From NCBI GenBank assembly GCA_046349775.1, contig JAXMBS010000017.1:15171-79170 (forward strand): DNA of 64,000 bases, read 5' to 3'. A model generated the notes under the pieces. That model did no database searches. It was given only the letters and a program-made list of their open reading frames with translations, and was not told the origin of the DNA. Below, piece after piece: positions 18,660 through 30,011 of the stretch. Position numbers and translations under genes: made by a program. The stretch is from JAEUIG01 sp046349775. Its GTDB lineage: Bacteria; Planctomycetota; Planctomycetia; Planctomycetales; Planctomycetaceae. The stretch's first letter is position 1. Each line of letters starts with the position of its first letter.

Positions 18660-19361
18660 ATGTCGGGCGACTGGTACACGCTTGACGAACTTGCCGAGCA
18701 CCTCGGCCGCGATCGTCGAGAACTCGAGCGTCTGGCCCTGCGGGGGCGGATCCCCGGACACAAGCGGTCCGGCGCCTGGCAATTCCATGCCGCCGAAATC
18801 ACGCAGTGGCTCGAGCAGGAAATGCGCGACTACACCGACGCGCAGCTCGCTGCGGTCGAAAAGTCGCAGCAATCGGCCGATGTCGACGCCGCCGTCCCCG
18901 TCAGCAGTCTGCTTAGCCTGGAAACGGTGCAGGTGCCGCTGGAAGCGCGGACGAGGCGCTCGGTGCTGGAAAGCCTCATTGAAGTCGCCGGACGGACCTG
19001 GAAGATCTGGCAGCCGGCCGCCATTCTGAAAGCCGTGCAGGAACGCGAAGAGTTGATGTCGACGGCGTTCGACAACGGCGTGGCTTTGCCACACCTCCGT
19101 CAGCCCCTGCCCGACGCTCTGTCAGACTCTGTCGTCGCTTTTGGACGCACGCTCGGGGGCATCCCGTTCGGAGCGGCGAATAACGCCCCGACGGACCTGT
19201 TTTTCCTGGTGCTGTGCCGGGACACGCGCACGCACCTGCACGTGCTCGCCCGGCTGGGCCGGCTGATTCAAGTCCCCGGCTTCGTCGAGGGGCTGCGTGA
19301 CGCGCCGGACAGCCGCTCCGCGCACGAGTGGATCATCGCCGCCGATCAGCGGATCGGGTGA
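18660..19361 (+). CDS. Helix-turn-helix/PTS EIIA (PtsN-like) fusion protein
   Basis: This 233-residue protein joins two domains. Residues 1 to about 50 form a MerR/excisionase-type DNA-binding domain (WYTLDELAEHLGRDRRELER, then RGRIPGHKRSGAWQFHAAEI). Residues 80-233 form a PTS EIIA type 2 domain of the PtsN/fructose class, with the phospho-accepting His in NGVALPHLRQPL and the helix pattern REELMSTAFDNG before it. No EIIB, EIIC, HPr or sugar-uptake gene is nearby, so a regulatory phosphorelay role is more likely than transport. The DNA-binding part suggests direct gene control by phosphorylation state, which is inference. A GTG at 18651 could add three residues. Confidence 0.85.
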   Translation: MSGDWYTLDELAEHLGRDRRELERLALRGRIPGHKRSGAWQFHAAEITQWLEQEMRDYTDAQLAAVEKSQQSADVDAAVPVSSLLSLETVQVPLEARTRRSVLESLIEVAGRTWKIWQPAAILKAVQEREELMSTAFDNGVALPHLRQPLPDALSDSVVAFGRTLGGIPFGAANNAPTDLFFLVLCRDTRTHLHVLARLGRLIQVPGFVEGLRDAPDSRSAHEWIIAADQRIG

Positions 19362-19458
19362 TTTCGGTATCCCGTCAGTTGCCGCGCTGCAACCGCCCGT
19401 ATAGTCTGTCGGCAGATAGCTTGCGCGTGGGAGCGCACACAGGATTTGTGAGGCGGTT

Positions 19459-20214
19459 GTGACTTCACGTCGAACCCTCGGCGCTGCTCGCGATTCCCGA
19501 ACGAATCGCCATGCCCGGTTGCGGAGATTCATGGAGTTCCGCGGCATCCGCCGGCTCACGGAGCGGCAGTATCGCCGACGGATCCGGCACTTCTACGATG
19601 GCCCGGCCGGCGCGGTGCTGGCGATGAGCAGTCTGCTGTCGCTGCACGAACCCCTCGTGGGACGGATGCTGCGGCGCGGGCGATTCGACGTCACCCGCTT
19701 CCGTTCGATCCTGGACGTCGGTTCCGGCGCCGGACAGATTCTCGGGCATTTGCTCAAATTCGCGCCGCACCAGACGCAGATCGTCGCCTGCGATCTGTCG
19801 CACAAAATGCTCAGCCGCGCGCGTCAGCGTGTGAAGAGCCCGCGTCCGTTCTACGTCGCTGCCGACATGACGCGGCTGCCGTTCGCGGACGGATCGTTCG
19901 ATTGTGTCACCTGCGGGTGGGTGATCGAGCACCTGTCCGATCCGCGTCCCGGCCTGACCGAAATGGGCCGGGTCCTGCGCCCCGGCGGAAGCCTGCTGTT
20001 GCTGGCGACCGAGAACACCTATTACGGCGTCCTCACCAGCCACACCTGGAAATGCCGGACCTACAGCCGGACTGAACTGCGGCAGGCATGCGAAGAGGCC
20101 GGACTGCCGTGGCACGAGCAGTTGTGGTTTACGCCGGTCCACAGGTTCTTCCGGATGGGCGGGATTCTCGTCGAAGCGCAGAAGCCGCTGGCCGAGCCGA
20201 CAGCCGCCGGTTAG
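19459..20214 (+). CDS. Class I SAM-dependent methyltransferase
   Basis: This is a Rossmann-fold methyltransferase of up to 251 residues. Motif I is ILDVGSGAGQILGHL, followed by the acidic strand ACDLSHKMLSRAR, the AADMTRLPFADGSFDCVTCG block and EMGRVLRPGGSLLLLA, the usual type 11 pattern. The C-terminal part (TYSRTELRQACEEAGLPWHE) is typical of small-molecule methyltransferases, but the substrate is unknown. GTG 19459 follows a GAGG motif. ATG 19531 follows GGAG and would drop a basic leader of 24 residues, and either start is possible. A TATAGT box lies at 19400-19405. There is no operon partner on this strand within 400 bases. Confidence 0.82.
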   Translation: MTSRRTLGAARDSRTNRHARLRRFMEFRGIRRLTERQYRRRIRHFYDGPAGAVLAMSSLLSLHEPLVGRMLRRGRFDVTRFRSILDVGSGAGQILGHLLKFAPHQTQIVACDLSHKMLSRARQRVKSPRPFYVAADMTRLPFADGSFDCVTCGWVIEHLSDPRPGLTEMGRVLRPGGSLLLLATENTYYGVLTSHTWKCRTYSRTELRQACEEAGLPWHEQLWFTPVHRFFRMGGILVEAQKPLAEPTAAG

Positions 20215-20227
20215 GCGCGTCTGTGTC

Positions 20228-20301
20228 GGGTGCCACGGGCTTTGCCCGTGCGTTGCAGTTTGACGCGGATTCGGCCCGCACTGGCGGAGCCAGTGGCCCC
20301 C
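20228..20301. repeat. Paired-hairpin intergenic element (CACGGGC/CACTGGC family)
   Basis: Two hairpins sit in inverted orientation: GGGTGCCACGGGCTTTGCCC and GCACTGGC-GGA-GCCAGTGGC. The outer arms are complementary to each other as well. The same architecture and nearly the same words occur at 39601-39679. A degenerate single arm (GGGGGCCACGGGCTTCGCCC) lies near 16130. Confidence 0.65.
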
Positions 20302-20695
20302 GCGTGCTGGACTTTCAGCCACCTCAGTGCGGAACTCCAATCGGCCGCCGGTCAGGCTGTACGCCCGCGACATCACGCCTGATCGTTACATCGGGTACCC
20401 GCTGCGCGCTCCCCGATAATCGCTTCCACCGGCCTGCGCTGGTCGGAAAACCCTGCCAACCGCGGATTGGCTGCAGTTGCCGGCTTGTGGCGTTTTGACC
20501 ACGCGCGCATTCTGGCCTATGTTCGAGGGCTGCACCGCAGAGCGCCGCCGAGCAGGTTCACTGTTCGTCGGCCGTTCGCGACGGCTGCAGTCACATCACT
20601 GTCGGGCAGCGCCCTAGGCGCTTTTCGCCCGTAGACTCCGGCGGCGCTGAGGGGTTGACCGCCGGCCGACTGCGTCCGGAAGAGGGGGGAACCGT
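20302..20695. other. Spacer with no recognisable gene
   Basis: Between the paired-hairpin element and the S41 protease start I see no open frame with protein-like composition and no RNA signature. The last 20 bases (GGAAGAGGGGGGAACC) supply a strong ribosome-binding site for the gene at 20696. Confidence 0.5.
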
Positions 20696-22336
20696 ATGAC
20701 GGGGCAAGTCCTGCGCGCCCGCCTGGTGCGCTGTCTGATTGTGCTGGTGGGGTGCCTGTGGCTGTCGCAGGCGATTGCACTGTCTGCGGAACGCACGGTC
20801 GCGACGCCGGATGAGGCCGTCGTTTCCGGCCGAGAGTTCGAGCGTCAACGCGCCTGGCGCGACGCCATTGATTCCTACGAGACCTCCCTCAAGCAATGGC
20901 CGGAGAATTCGGACCTCGTCTACGGGCTGCGTCGTTCCAAGTTTCAATTCAGCATCGATCGGCGCTATGCCGACGAGTCGTTCCGCACCGGCATGCTGAA
21001 GCAGTCGCAGTCGCAGGCGCTGGACCTGCTCGACAACGTGCTCGGCAATGTTCAGGCGCGGTTCGTCGAATCGATTGATACCAAGTCGATCATTGCCCAC
21101 GGCACCGAAAGCCTGTGGCTGGCTCTGGCCAACCCGAAATTCCTCGAGCAGAACCTGGTCGCCGTCGATGCGGCGCAGATTCAGCAGCTGCGGACGCTCC
21201 TGCGCAACAACTACTGGAACAAGCCGCTCTCCGGACGTAACGAGGCACGGCACGTGGTCGGCGAAGTGTGCGAGGCGTCGCAGCGCCTGGCTGGCCTGCC
21301 GGCGTCGGCGGTCGTGATGGAATACGTGTTCGGCGCCTGCAACTGCCTCGACGACTACAGCAGCGTGCTGACTCCGGCGCGGTATGCCGACATGTACAGC
21401 AATATCGACGGCCAGTTTGTGGGGATCGGCATCGTGATCGAGGCCCGTCTCGGCAAAGGGATGGAGCTGGTCGACGTCCTGCCTGACAGCCCGGCACTCG
21501 AGTCCGGACTGCTGGCGGGAGAAATCGTCGTCGCCGTCGACGGCGTCGATTGCCGCTTTCTGAGCACCGAAGAGGCCGCCGGACTGCTCACCGGCGCTGC
21601 GGGCAGCCGCGTGCAGCTGGAAGTCACGGATGACCATGGTGAAGCTCACACCGTCACGTGCAGCCGGCGCGAAGTCCACGTCAAAAGCATACCTGTCGCC
21701 AAAATGGTCGACGCCGGTTGCGGCGTCGGCTATCTCCGCATGGCCGCCTTCCAGAAACGCACGGCTGATGAACTCGACGAAGCCCTCCGCACGCTGCAGC
21801 AGCAGGGAATGCGGTCGCTTATCTGGGATCTCCGCGGAAATCCGGGCGGGTTGCTCGACGAAGCCGTGTCCGTGGCGGACCGCTTCATCGATGACGGCAC
21901 GATCGTCTCCACGCGCGGCCGGTTGCCCGAAGACAACGACGTCTATAGCGCGTTCGGTCCCGGCACCTGGAAAATGCCGCTGGTCCTGCTGATCGACGGC
22001 GAAAGCGCCAGCGCCAGCGAAATTGTCGCCGGCTGCATCAAGGACCATCACCGCGGCACGATCGTGGGCCGCACGTCGTACGGCAAGTGGTCTGTGCAGA
22101 CGATCACGCACCTGACCGGCGGCCTCGGCATGCGGTTGACGACGGCCCGGTTTTACTCCCCCGATGGCCACACCTACAGTAAAATCGGATTGGATCCCGA
22201 CGTGCCCGTTACGCTGCCCGACGACCAGCCGCCGACGCGGCGGCGGCTTTCAGCGACGAACCTGGACCCGCAGACCGATCCGGACCTCAAGGCTGCGCTC
22301 GACATCCTCTGCCGCCAGTCCTACACGAGTCGATGA
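20696..22336 (+). CDS. Exported S41 family carboxyl-terminal processing protease
   Basis: This 546-residue protein has a signal peptide or anchor (residues 1 to about 31), an alpha-helical TPR-like N-terminal part, a PDZ domain (about residues 235-320, with GIGIVIEARLGKGMELVDVL) and the S41 catalytic domain. The nucleophile Ser is in LLIDGESASASEIVAG and the Lys in GRTSYGKWSVQ, the CtpA-type Ser/Lys dyad, and LIWDLRGNPGGLLDEAV is the family core. It should cleave C-terminal tails of envelope proteins. The stop overlaps the start of the downstream beta-propeller gene by four bases (ATGA), so the two are translationally coupled. The length is normal for planctomycete members and the frame is intact. 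Confidence 0.92.
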   Translation: MTGQVLRARLVRCLIVLVGCLWLSQAIALSAERTVATPDEAVVSGREFERQRAWRDAIDSYETSLKQWPENSDLVYGLRRSKFQFSIDRRYADESFRTGMLKQSQSQALDLLDNVLGNVQARFVESIDTKSIIAHGTESLWLALANPKFLEQNLVAVDAAQIQQLRTLLRNNYWNKPLSGRNEARHVVGEVCEASQRLAGLPASAVVMEYVFGACNCLDDYSSVLTPARYADMYSNIDGQFVGIGIVIEARLGKGMELVDVLPDSPALESGLLAGEIVVAVDGVDCRFLSTEEAAGLLTGAAGSRVQLEVTDDHGEAHTVTCSRREVHVKSIPVAKMVDAGCGVGYLRMAAFQKRTADELDEALRTLQQQGMRSLIWDLRGNPGGLLDEAVSVADRFIDDGTIVSTRGRLPEDNDVYSAFGPGTWKMPLVLLIDGESASASEIVAGCIKDHHRGTIVGRTSYGKWSVQTITHLTGGLGMRLTTARFYSPDGHTYSKIGLDPDVPVTLPDDQPPTRRRLSATNLDPQTDPDLKAALDILCRQSYTSR

Positions 22337-23271
22337 CCGACGAACCGTCCCCCCCTGTGTCTGACTGGCATCGCCGGGGACGGGGCATCGGACCGACTCT
22401 GAAATGGACGTGCAACGCGGATGGCCCCCTGACCGCCCTCGACCTCGCGCTCGAGACGGGTGAGGTGTTTGCCGCCGACGAAGCCGGCACCCTGTTCCGG
22501 CTCGATCGCCAGGGGCGCATTGCGGCGCTGACGCGCTTGCGCGAACCCGTCCGCGTGCTGGATTGGAGCGATGACGGCCGATTTGGTGTGGCCGTCACGG
22601 GAGAATCCACGCTGCATCGGCTCGATCACGACCTGCAGTCGATCTGGAAACTCAATCTGCCCGAAGTCTGCGTCTCGGCCGCCATCGCCCCCTATGGGAC
22701 GCATCTTGTCGCCGGCCTCGCCAACGGGCGGAATCTCGTTTATTCCGAGCACAAACGCCGCGAAGCCGAATTTGAATCGGTGCGGCCGCTGTCTCACCTG
22801 CGGCTGGCCGCGACGACGCCCCTGCTGATCGGCGCTGCGGAGCACGGCCTGCTCTGCTGCTACACCCTCAGCGGTGGACAGGTTTGGCAGCAGAAAATGT
22901 GGTCCAACGCCGGAGGAATCTGCCTGACGGGGGACGCCGAAACGATCTACCTGGCGGCCTACCATCACGGCGTGCAGACGTTTGACGGTGACGGCGAAAG
23001 CATTGGCGCTTACGTCGTGGAGGGGACCGTCAGCCGCGTCTCGACGAGCTTTGAGGCCCAGCGTCTGGTGGCCGCCACTTTGGAGCGGCAATTGTACTGG
23101 CTCGACGTCGACGGCCAGTTGCTGTGGGCGGCCGACACGCCGGAAGACGTGGCTGCAGTCCGGTGCGATGCACTCGGCGAATGGGCCGTCTGCGGCTTCG
23201 ACTCCGGCCGGATCGTCCGCCTCGACTGGGCCGACCAGGTCAAGCCCCCGGTCGAGTCCCCGGGGGACTGA
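22333..23271 (+). CDS. Beta-propeller (WD40/PQQ-like) protein coupled to the S41 protease
   Basis: This 312-residue protein is built of repeated four-stranded blades. Each has a small turn and a strand such as GEVFAADEAGTLFRLDRQG, DGRFGVAVTGESTLHRLD or YLAAYHHGVQTFDGDGESIG, and the last blade ends WAVCGFDSGRIVRLDW. There is no signal peptide and no catalytic motif, so a cytoplasmic scaffold or sensor role is likely. It overlaps the S41 gene by four bases, which points to co-production, but the protease is exported and this protein appears not to be. That makes a direct complex uncertain. Confidence 0.8.
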   Translation: MTDEPSPPVSDWHRRGRGIGPTLKWTCNADGPLTALDLALETGEVFAADEAGTLFRLDRQGRIAALTRLREPVRVLDWSDDGRFGVAVTGESTLHRLDHDLQSIWKLNLPEVCVSAAIAPYGTHLVAGLANGRNLVYSEHKRREAEFESVRPLSHLRLAATTPLLIGAAEHGLLCCYTLSGGQVWQQKMWSNAGGICLTGDAETIYLAAYHHGVQTFDGDGESIGAYVVEGTVSRVSTSFEAQRLVAATLERQLYWLDVDGQLLWAADTPEDVAAVRCDALGEWAVCGFDSGRIVRLDWADQVKPPVESPGD

Positions 23272-23549
23272 TACGTCGCGGCCAATCGCCGTTCACCTCC
23301 CGGCGAAATTCACTAGAATACCGTGTCTGCAACGCTGCTCCGGGCACCGACTCGAGCTGTGCCATAGGCTAGGGTCGTCTCGTCCCGGATCATTGCACGC
23401 AGGCAAACCGGCGGTTCGTGATCACGGGCCCCGGACGTGACAGTCGCAAGTGACTTCCTGGATGGGGGTTGTGCAGGACCGCAAATGTTGCGCGCCTGCC
23501 CTCCTGCGGCCAACTGACGGTCGTCATTACGAAAGCAACGAGGTTCGGA

Positions 23550-26264
<2,715 letters not shown>

Positions 26265-26269
26265 CGGAA

Positions 26270-26306
26270 CAAACAGGAGGCAACGGAGAGAACAGAGGAA
26301 ACGGAA
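26270..26306 (+). repeat. Purine-rich repeat arm (ACAGGAGGCAAC type)
   Basis: A run of words AACAGGAGGCAACGGAG and AACAGAGGAAACGGAAG follows the aceE stop. The same words occur as the two inverted arms at 52811-53056. Only one arm is present here, and the IS element lies 115 bases downstream. Confidence 0.55.
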
Positions 26307-26493
26307 GACGCCTGGCGCTTGAGCGTGCCGCTGGCAAATATGGCGTAGTGCTCTGCACTGCTTCAATATGCAATTTGCAATGATCGTTTTGCAATTTGCA
26401 ATTGCTTTTCAGCAGCTCTAGGCAGCCCGGACATTCAGTCTGGCGATTCGCTCAGGGATTGCTGAGGATGTGGCCACTCAAGGAGGAGTGACC

Positions 26494-27278
26494 ATGCGAC
26501 GACGACATGAACTGACCGATGTCCAGTGGGAGAAGATCAAGGACCTGCTTCCAGGAAAGGAGGGAGACCCTGGTCGAACGGCCTCCAACAATCGGCTGTT
26601 CGTCAATGCGGTGCTGTATGTCCTGAAGACCGGCGTCCCTTGGGAAGACCTCCCGGCCCGGTATGGAAAGCCCAACACCGTCTGGAAGCGATTCGATCGC
26701 TGGTGCGCCGCCGGAGTCTGGGAGTGTCTGGCCAAAGCTCTCGGTGACCCTGAACTGGAGGAGGTGCAGCTGGATTCCACGACCGTCAAGGCGCATCCCG
26801 TCGCTTCGACCGGCCGACGCCAGCCGAAAGAAAAAAAGCCGAGGCCGATGCCAGGCGATGTCTCGGACGCAGCCGGGGCGGACTGACCACGAAATTGCAT
26901 GCGGCGGTCGACCGTCGCGGCCGGCTGATGCGGCTGCTGGTGACGGCCGGCCAGGATGGAGACGCTCCGCAGGCGGAGCGGCTGCTGGAGGGATTTGAAA
27001 CGGGGACCATAGGCCACGTGGTGGCGGATGCCGCCTACGACTCAGCCACCATCCGTCAACAGGCGCAGCGCTTGCGGGCGAAGACCTGCATCCGTCCCAA
27101 TCCCACACGGAAGGTGCAGCGGCGCTATGACAAGCAGCGTTATCGCCACCGGAATGTGATCGAGCGGTTCTTCGGACGGATCAAACGGTTTCGCCGGGTG
27201 GCGACGCGATACGAGAAGAAAGCCGTCAACTTTGCCGGCTTTGTCTGGCTCGCCGCATTCGTCTCGGAGGTGTTTTGA
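26494..27278 (+). CDS. IS5-family DDE transposase, two frames joined by -1 frameshifting
   Basis: The first frame starts at ATG 26494 after AAGGAGGAG and carries the DUF4096-type N-terminal domain (RHELTDVQWEKIKDLLPG) and the first catalytic Asp (VQLDSTTVKAHP). It stops at 26886. The second frame carries TTKLHAAVDRRGRLM, the second Asp (VADAAYDS) and the Glu region (RNVIERFFGRIKRFRRVATR). A slippery heptamer at 26832-26838 moves ribosomes back one base exactly into the second frame (KEKK then AEADARRCLGRSRGG), giving a protein of about 261 residues with the full DDE triad. I therefore call it functional in design, not a pseudogene. The N-terminal frame alone might act as an inhibitor. Confidence 0.88.
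26832..26838 (+). promoter_or_regulatory. Programmed -1 ribosomal frameshift site
   Basis: The heptamer A AAA AAG has exactly the X XXY YYZ form, with codons gaA AAA AAG in the first transposase frame. Slipping back one base places the next codon (GCC at 26838) in the second transposase frame, which is open to 27278. A GC-rich stem could follow in the next 40 bases but was not folded. Confidence 0.8.
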
Positions 27279-27291
27279 ATGTCCGGACTAC

Positions 27292-28602
27292 CTAGAGCAG
27301 CGCCGCGATCGGCGTCCCGTGTTCCAGAATGGGGATCGCCCGCCCGATCGCGTCCCTGAATGTCGCGTGGATGTCGATCCCCATCGCGTGATACATCGTC
27401 GCCAGCACGTCCGCCGGCGAGTGCGGCGCGGAAATCGGGTACGCTCCCCGCGAATCGGTCTCGCCGATCGCCTGCCCCATCTTCAGCCCGCCCCCTGCCA
27501 GCAGCATCGACATCGCGCTCGGCCAGTGGTCGCGCCCCGCTTCGCGGTTGATCGTCGGAGTCCGGCCGAATTCCCCGAACGCCATCACGAGCACTTCCTG
27601 GTCCAGTCCGCGCTCAGTCAGGTCGCTGACCAAAGCGCTGAGCGCCTGGTCGTATCGCGGCAGCGACGTGTTTTTGAGTTCTTCGAAGTTCTTGTAGTGC
27701 GTGTCCCAGCCGCCGCCGGACAGGCACGTCACATACGTCACTCCCGCCTCGACGAGCCGCCGCGCCAGCAGCAGGTTCTGCCCGATGTTCGTCCAGCCGT
27801 AACGCGCGCGGACTTCGGCCGGTTCCTCGTCCAGCCGGAACGCCTGCGCCGCCCGTTCGCTCGTTACCAGGCTCAGCGCCTCCTGGCTGAAGGCGTCGAT
27901 CCCGGCCAGCGAGCCGTGCTGATCGAGGTCCCGCCGGTACGAATCAAACCCTTTGAGCAGGCTGCTGCGGATGCTGAGCCGGTCGGTCGTCATCCCCGCT
28001 TCCAGCGTCAGGCTGGCGACCCGGAAGTCCTTCGAGTTCGGTTCGCTGCCGGTCGTGAACGGGTTGTACGCGGCCCCGAGGTATGCCGACTTGCCGTAGG
28101 AGCCCGGCTTCGGCACCGCGACATAAGCCGGGAGGCCCGGCTCGCGCGCGCCGATCAATTTTGAGACAACCGCCCCTGTGGCCGGGTGCGAGTTGTCCGG
28201 GCCAGGTCGCGACTGCGGATGCCCCGTCTGGATGTAATGCGATGCCGGCAGGTGCGAAGCAATCTCATGCGTTCCCGAGCGGATCACTGCCAGCTTGTCG
28301 AAGATCGCGGCCTGCCGCGGCAGGTGCTCGCTGATCTGCACGCCCGGCACTGCCGTGTCGATCGGGCGAAACTCGCCGCGGACCTCTGCCGGCGCGTACG
28401 GCTTGAGGTCGTACATGTCGATGTGACTTGGCCCGCCCCCCATCGAGAGCTGGATCACCGACCGGCAATGAACCGGCGGCGACGAGTCCGACGCGTGTGC
28501 GAGTCGCAGCAGGTCCGGCAGCGCGAGGCCGCCACAAGCGAGAGCGCCCAGCCGGATCGCGTCGCGGCGCGTGTAGCCGTGCGGATGGGCTGGACTCGTC
28601 AT
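27292..28602 (-). CDS. DUF1501 family Tat-exported protein
   Basis: This 436-residue member of the DUF1501 family starts at ATG 28602 (MTSPAHPHGYTRRDAIRLG), with the twin-arginine pair followed by GALACGGLALPDLL. Conserved blocks are LSMGGGPSHIDMYDLKPYAP, GGGWDTHYKNFEELKN, FGEFGRTPTINREAGRDHWP and a C-terminal HAMGIDIHATFRDAIGRAIP. The stop codon TAG lies within the CTAG flanking the IS element. The rebuilt empty site keeps the same stop, so the insertion left the protein unchanged. No DUF1553 partner is adjacent in this window. The function is unknown as for the family. Confidence 0.92.
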   Translation of the reverse strand: MTSPAHPHGYTRRDAIRLGALACGGLALPDLLRLAHASDSSPPVHCRSVIQLSMGGGPSHIDMYDLKPYAPAEVRGEFRPIDTAVPGVQISEHLPRQAAIFDKLAVIRSGTHEIASHLPASHYIQTGHPQSRPGPDNSHPATGAVVSKLIGAREPGLPAYVAVPKPGSYGKSAYLGAAYNPFTTGSEPNSKDFRVASLTLEAGMTTDRLSIRSSLLKGFDSYRRDLDQHGSLAGIDAFSQEALSLVTSERAAQAFRLDEEPAEVRARYGWTNIGQNLLLARRLVEAGVTYVTCLSGGGWDTHYKNFEELKNTSLPRYDQALSALVSDLTERGLDQEVLVMAFGEFGRTPTINREAGRDHWPSAMSMLLAGGGLKMGQAIGETDSRGAYPISAPHSPADVLATMYHAMGIDIHATFRDAIGRAIPILEHGTPIAALL

Positions 28603-28713
28603 GGATTTTCCCGGCCGAGCGAAAACCTGGGGCCTCACATCAGTCCATCATGATGTGTTTCGGCGCTCCGCTCAAGGCCGATTGAGCCATTGTCGCGAAT
28701 CTACGCGAGTCCG

Positions 28714-28841
28714 ATTTGACGCGAAGGGGCGAAGCCGCAAAGACGCGCAGAGAAGGCAGGAAAACCTGGCTTGTCGCCATCACAAGGATTTTTGGCACAA
28801 GGCTCTGTGCGTCTCCGTGCCTCAGTTTCTTTGTGTCAAAC
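28714..28841. repeat. Inverted repeat of GACGCGAAG-type words
   Basis: The left arm (about 28714-28762, TTTGACGCGAAGGGGCGAAG and continuing) and the right arm (about 28801-28841) are imperfectly complementary over about 40 bases with a loop of about 40 bases. The element lies immediately after the desaturase stop and could form a large hairpin in its transcript. Confidence 0.65.
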
Positions 28842-28842
28842 G

Positions 28843-29832
28843 TCACTCGATCGTCGCCGGGACGTACCCCGGCATGGCTTCGTCTGTCACGTGGAAAGGC
28901 TCCCCCGAGGCGATGTGCGGGGCGCTGGCCCACAGGTCGAACAGGGAGAAAAACGGCACGATCGGCGGATTGTTTCCCATCAGTCGCCGGACTGTCGTCA
29001 AATGCCAGCAGGGAACCTGCGGGTAATGGTGGTGCTCGTAGTGGCAGAACGTGCTGTGCGGCAACAGCCAGAACCGAATGTACCAGGGGGCTTCGACACG
29101 GTGGGACTCGTTCGTGCCGACGTGCTCGGTCCAGACCCGCAGCCGGAACGTCGGCCAGAACACCATCGCCGTGCCGAGATACCAGACGACGATCACCCAC
29201 CATTGCCCGAAATAAATCAGCAAACCGGCGGCGATCAGCAGCCACACGTTTGGCATCGTGCCGTCGTACCAGTCGGTTCCGGGGCGGACGCGGCGGCTGA
29301 GATAGGCCAGTTCCTTCACGTGGAACAGGCAGACATCGGACAGGACGTATTTCAGGATCGTCCACTTGGTCGCCGGCAGGTCCCAGGCTGGAGCACTCTT
29401 GGCCTTCTGCTGTAACTCGACGTCCCCGTCGGTGTTCAATTTGCGATGATGTGTGAAGTGAAACCGGCGATACCCACCCACCGGGTTCCCGAAGGGCCAC
29501 AGGCAGAACAACCCGGTGAGAAAATCATTCAGTCGCTTGTTCCGCGAGCTCTGCCGGTGCGTCCCCTCGTGCGCCATGATCGCCAGCCGATGCTGTGCGA
29601 TTCCCGTGGCCACGACCGCCAGCACATAGGCGGCCCAGTGGCGCGTGAATCCGGCCAGCAGCATCGGTCCGACGATCAGCGCCCAGTCGCCGGCGACGCG
29701 GATCGACCACTGCAGCAGACTGGGCTGCATCAGGTTGCGGAGCGTGTCCTTGTCGATCGGCGTATGCTGGACGGCCTCCAGGGCGGATGTGGACGACGGC
29801 GAAACGGGAATCTCAACGGCAGCGGTCGACAT
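28843..29832 (-). CDS. Membrane fatty acid desaturase family protein
   Basis: This 329-residue integral membrane di-iron protein starts at ATG 29832 (MSTAAVEIPV). The three histidine boxes of the fatty acid desaturase family are present: HEGTHR, HFTHHRK and HYEHHHYP. Hydrophobic helices lie before box one (WALIVGPMLLAGF, YVLAVVATGIAQH), after it (FLTGLFCLWPFGN) and before box three (VWLLIAAGLLIYFGQWW). The substrate could be a fatty acyl chain or a carotenoid-like lipid, because the fold is shared. A longer frame to 29943 lacks a good start. It reads away from the YcxB-like gene without overlap, and its 3' end meets a long inverted repeat. Confidence 0.86.
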   Translation of the reverse strand: MSTAAVEIPVSPSSTSALEAVQHTPIDKDTLRNLMQPSLLQWSIRVAGDWALIVGPMLLAGFTRHWAAYVLAVVATGIAQHRLAIMAHEGTHRQSSRNKRLNDFLTGLFCLWPFGNPVGGYRRFHFTHHRKLNTDGDVELQQKAKSAPAWDLPATKWTILKYVLSDVCLFHVKELAYLSRRVRPGTDWYDGTMPNVWLLIAAGLLIYFGQWWVIVVWYLGTAMVFWPTFRLRVWTEHVGTNESHRVEAPWYIRFWLLPHSTFCHYEHHHYPQVPCWHLTTVRRLMGNNPPIVPFFSLFDLWASAPHIASGEPFHVTDEAMPGYVPATIE

Positions 29833-30011
29833 GCTCGCGGGGAACTCTCTCGGGGCAGGATGCACAGACTGCATCATCCCCGGAACCGGCCGTGCGTGGC
29901 AAGGGCAGGAGATGCGGCCGAAAGCGGGCCATAATCCGGACAATACCGGCCGAAGCAGGAGCCAAGCGGCAGCGCGATGCCGGTGAAGTTCGGGAATGAG
30001 GGGAAACGTGG

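Larger units (their letters stand above)
26422..27291 (+). mobile_element. IS5-family insertion sequence, intact, about 870 bp
   Basis: Terminal inverted repeats GCAGCCCGGACATTCA (left, 26422-26437) and GTAGTCCGGACATTCA (right end read inward) differ at two of 16 bases. Both ends are flanked by CTAG (26418-26421 and 27292-27295), a plausible 4-bp target duplication. A 2-bp TA duplication with an element two bases longer fits equally well. Joining the flanks recreates the palindrome GCTCTAGAGC. One transposase, split over two frames, fills the element. It sits between aceE and a DUF1501 gene without breaking either, and the right-hand CTAG supplies the DUF1501 stop codon. Confidence 0.9.

Noticed and set aside
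20591..22171. 526-codon frame on the minus strand
   Set aside because: It lies opposite the S41 protease, whose catalytic residues and PDZ domain are unmistakable. The antisense frame is rich in Arg and His in a shadow-like way and has no family features.
26494..27278. Transposase as a broken pseudogene
   Set aside because: A canonical slippery heptamer places the second frame exactly in register, so frame shift by design is more likely.
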